DNA of 64,000 bases from Paludisphaera mucosa (lineage in GTDB: Bacteria; Planctomycetota; Planctomycetia; Isosphaerales; Isosphaeraceae). Shown in pieces: positions 63,092-64,000 of the stretch. The stretch is taken from positions 1,974,808 through 2,038,807 of the forward strand of contig NZ_JARRAG010000001.1 in the NCBI RefSeq assembly GCF_029589435.1, written 5' to 3'. The first letter of the stretch is position 1, and the number at the start of each line of letters is the position of its first letter. The translations under genes and the position numbers were made by a program. Under the pieces are notes generated by a model, which saw only the letters and a list, made by a program, of their open reading frames with translations, had not been told where the DNA came from and did not search any database.

Positions 63092-64000
63092 ATGACTCAT
63101 CACGGTGGATCGAACGAACCTGCCCCCCCCCTCCCCGTCGCGGACGCGAGACGCGGGTTGAGCCCGATCGAGCCGCCGTCGGAGCCGAAGATCCACCCTG
63201 CGCGCGCCTCGAATCCGGGCGAAGAGGATCCCAAGTGTGGCCGCGGCAGGCCGACGAGCGCCGAGCTGGCCAACCGTTACGAGCTGGCGATCCGGGCCAC
63301 CGGCCAGGTCTTCTATTTCTGGGATGCGGAACTCGATCAGATCCTGAAACTGGGCCCGAACTGCGAAGAAATCCTCGGTTACCGGCCCGAGGAGCTGGCC
63401 GGCGGCTTGGACCGTTGGATCGGGCTGATCCACCCCGACGACCGCGCCGGCTTCCTGGCGGTCGTGACGTCGCCCACGAAGTCCGATACGTCGTACCGTT
63501 CGCAGTACCGGCTGCGTCACAAATCAGGACGATACCTGATCGCCCGCGACGAAGGACGGTATCTGCTGAACGCGTCGGGCATGCTCGTGCAGGCCGTCGG
63601 CTTCATCACCGACGTCACCGAGCAAGTCCGGGCGGACGAGCGCCGGCGCCATCGCGAGTCGACCCTGCTCAGCTTCTTCAACGCCGCCCCCGAGTCCCTT
63701 TTCGTGACCGAGATGCTCGATGACGACATCCGCATCCTCTCGATGAATCCGGCGGCGGTCGGCCTCATGGGGCGCTCCGAGGAGAAGGTCCTCAACCACA
63801 CGATGGCGCAGCTCGGATATCCCCGATCGGACATCGAGCTCTGGCTCGGGCGATATCGTGAATGCATCCGCACCGGACGGCCTGGATGTTACGAGTTGTC
63901 CCACGAGACCGCCTCGGGAGCGGGATGGTTCACCGTCACGCTGGCCCCGATCCCCGGGCTGTCGGCGGGCCCCCCGCGCTTCGGCTTCATCGCCGAGGAC
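63092..64000 (+). CDS. PAS-domain sensor protein, N-terminal part (cut by window edge)
   Basis: 303 codons of an open gene that leaves the window. The ATG at 63092 has AAGGAG about 12 bases upstream. After a Pro-rich linker (residues 1-55) the first PAS fold starts at YELAIRATGQVFYFWD and ends with FITDVTEQ, including the typical EILGYRPEEL and LIHPDDRAGF. A short coiled segment (RADERRRHRESTLLSFF) leads to a second PAS (PESLFVTEMLDDDIRI ... AAVGLMGRSEEKV). A histidine kinase or diguanylate cyclase domain likely follows outside the window. Confidence 0.85.
   Translation, partial: MTHHGGSNEPAPPLPVADARRGLSPIEPPSEPKIHPARASNPGEEDPKCGRGRPTSAELANRYELAIRATGQVFYFWDAELDQILKLGPNCEEILGYRPEELAGGLDRWIGLIHPDDRAGFLAVVTSPTKSDTSYRSQYRLRHKSGRYLIARDEGRYLLNASGMLVQAVGFITDVTEQVRADERRRHRESTLLSFFNAAPESLFVTEMLDDDIRILSMNPAAVGLMGRSEEKVLNHTMAQLGYPRSDIELWLGRYRECIRTGRPGCYELSHETASGAGWFTVTLAPIPGLSAGPPRFGFIAED

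Overview
The window looks like a chromosomal segment of a high-GC planctomycete, most likely of the Isosphaeraceae (Paludisphaera/Singulisphaera-like). The pointers are family content and style rather than any single marker: an exoprotein with the planctomycete N-terminal motif (FEQMERRALLSG), dockerin-like repeats and an NPCBM-like domain; DUF1080 (3-keto-disaccharide hydrolase) secreted proteins; a propeller plus HEAT protein of the PVC type; a membrane Ser/Thr kinase fused to a beta-propeller; a GldA/F/G plus DUF4340 exporter; and frequent GTG/TTG starts. I see no rRNA, tRNA, CRISPR array, insertion sequence, prophage or origin.

Layout. 1-9293: a partial secreted protein, a lipase-like hydrolase, a POT peptide transporter, an S9 peptidase, an ABC ATPase translationally coupled to an unusual membrane protein, and formate-THF ligase (fhs). 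9301-16389 (minus strand): a TlpA-like lipoprotein with a CarboxypepD_reg domain, a SirB1 protein, an EamA transporter and a secreted propeller/HEAT protein. 16595-21857: a small charged helical protein facing a 1606-residue exoprotein whose C-terminus carries three essentially perfect 495-bp tandem copies. 21858-31236: an AT-richer intergenic region, an ECF sigma/anti-sigma pair, a GT2 glycosyltransferase, then a four-gene exporter (ATPase, permease, GldG-like, DUF4340).

31355-46539: a frame-disrupted SUKH-like gene; def-fmt-metallophosphatase; pckA; a hopanoid C-3 methylase-like radical SAM enzyme (hpnR) on the minus strand; miaB; an intact SMI1/KNR4 protein; glnE; a small alpha/beta-hydrolase-like protein; a DUF1080 protein; and a UDP-galactopyranose-mutase-like FAD oxidoreductase. 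46866-64000: a small 97-residue protein, GH57/DUF3536, YgfZ, a divergent LarA-like protein, cupin plus SDR, a sialic-acid-lyase-like aldolase, a second DUF1080 protein, the kinase/propeller, a secreted concanavalin-like protein, an S46 dipeptidyl peptidase, an HNH nuclease and the N-terminal part of a PAS sensor.

Together the genes suggest an aerobic heterotroph that degrades peptides (S9, S46 and POT) and polysaccharides (exoprotein, DUF1080 proteins, GH57), with several housekeeping genes (fhs, def, fmt, pckA, miaB, glnE). Most convergent gene pairs are tightly packed, and four clear GC-rich hairpins lie at gene ends. The points most worth a second look are the perfect triplication in the exoprotein, the T6 frameshift in the SUKH-like gene, hpnR outside any visible hopanoid cluster, the LarA-like protein that seems to have lost key residues, and the ABC ATPase with a non-canonical membrane partner.
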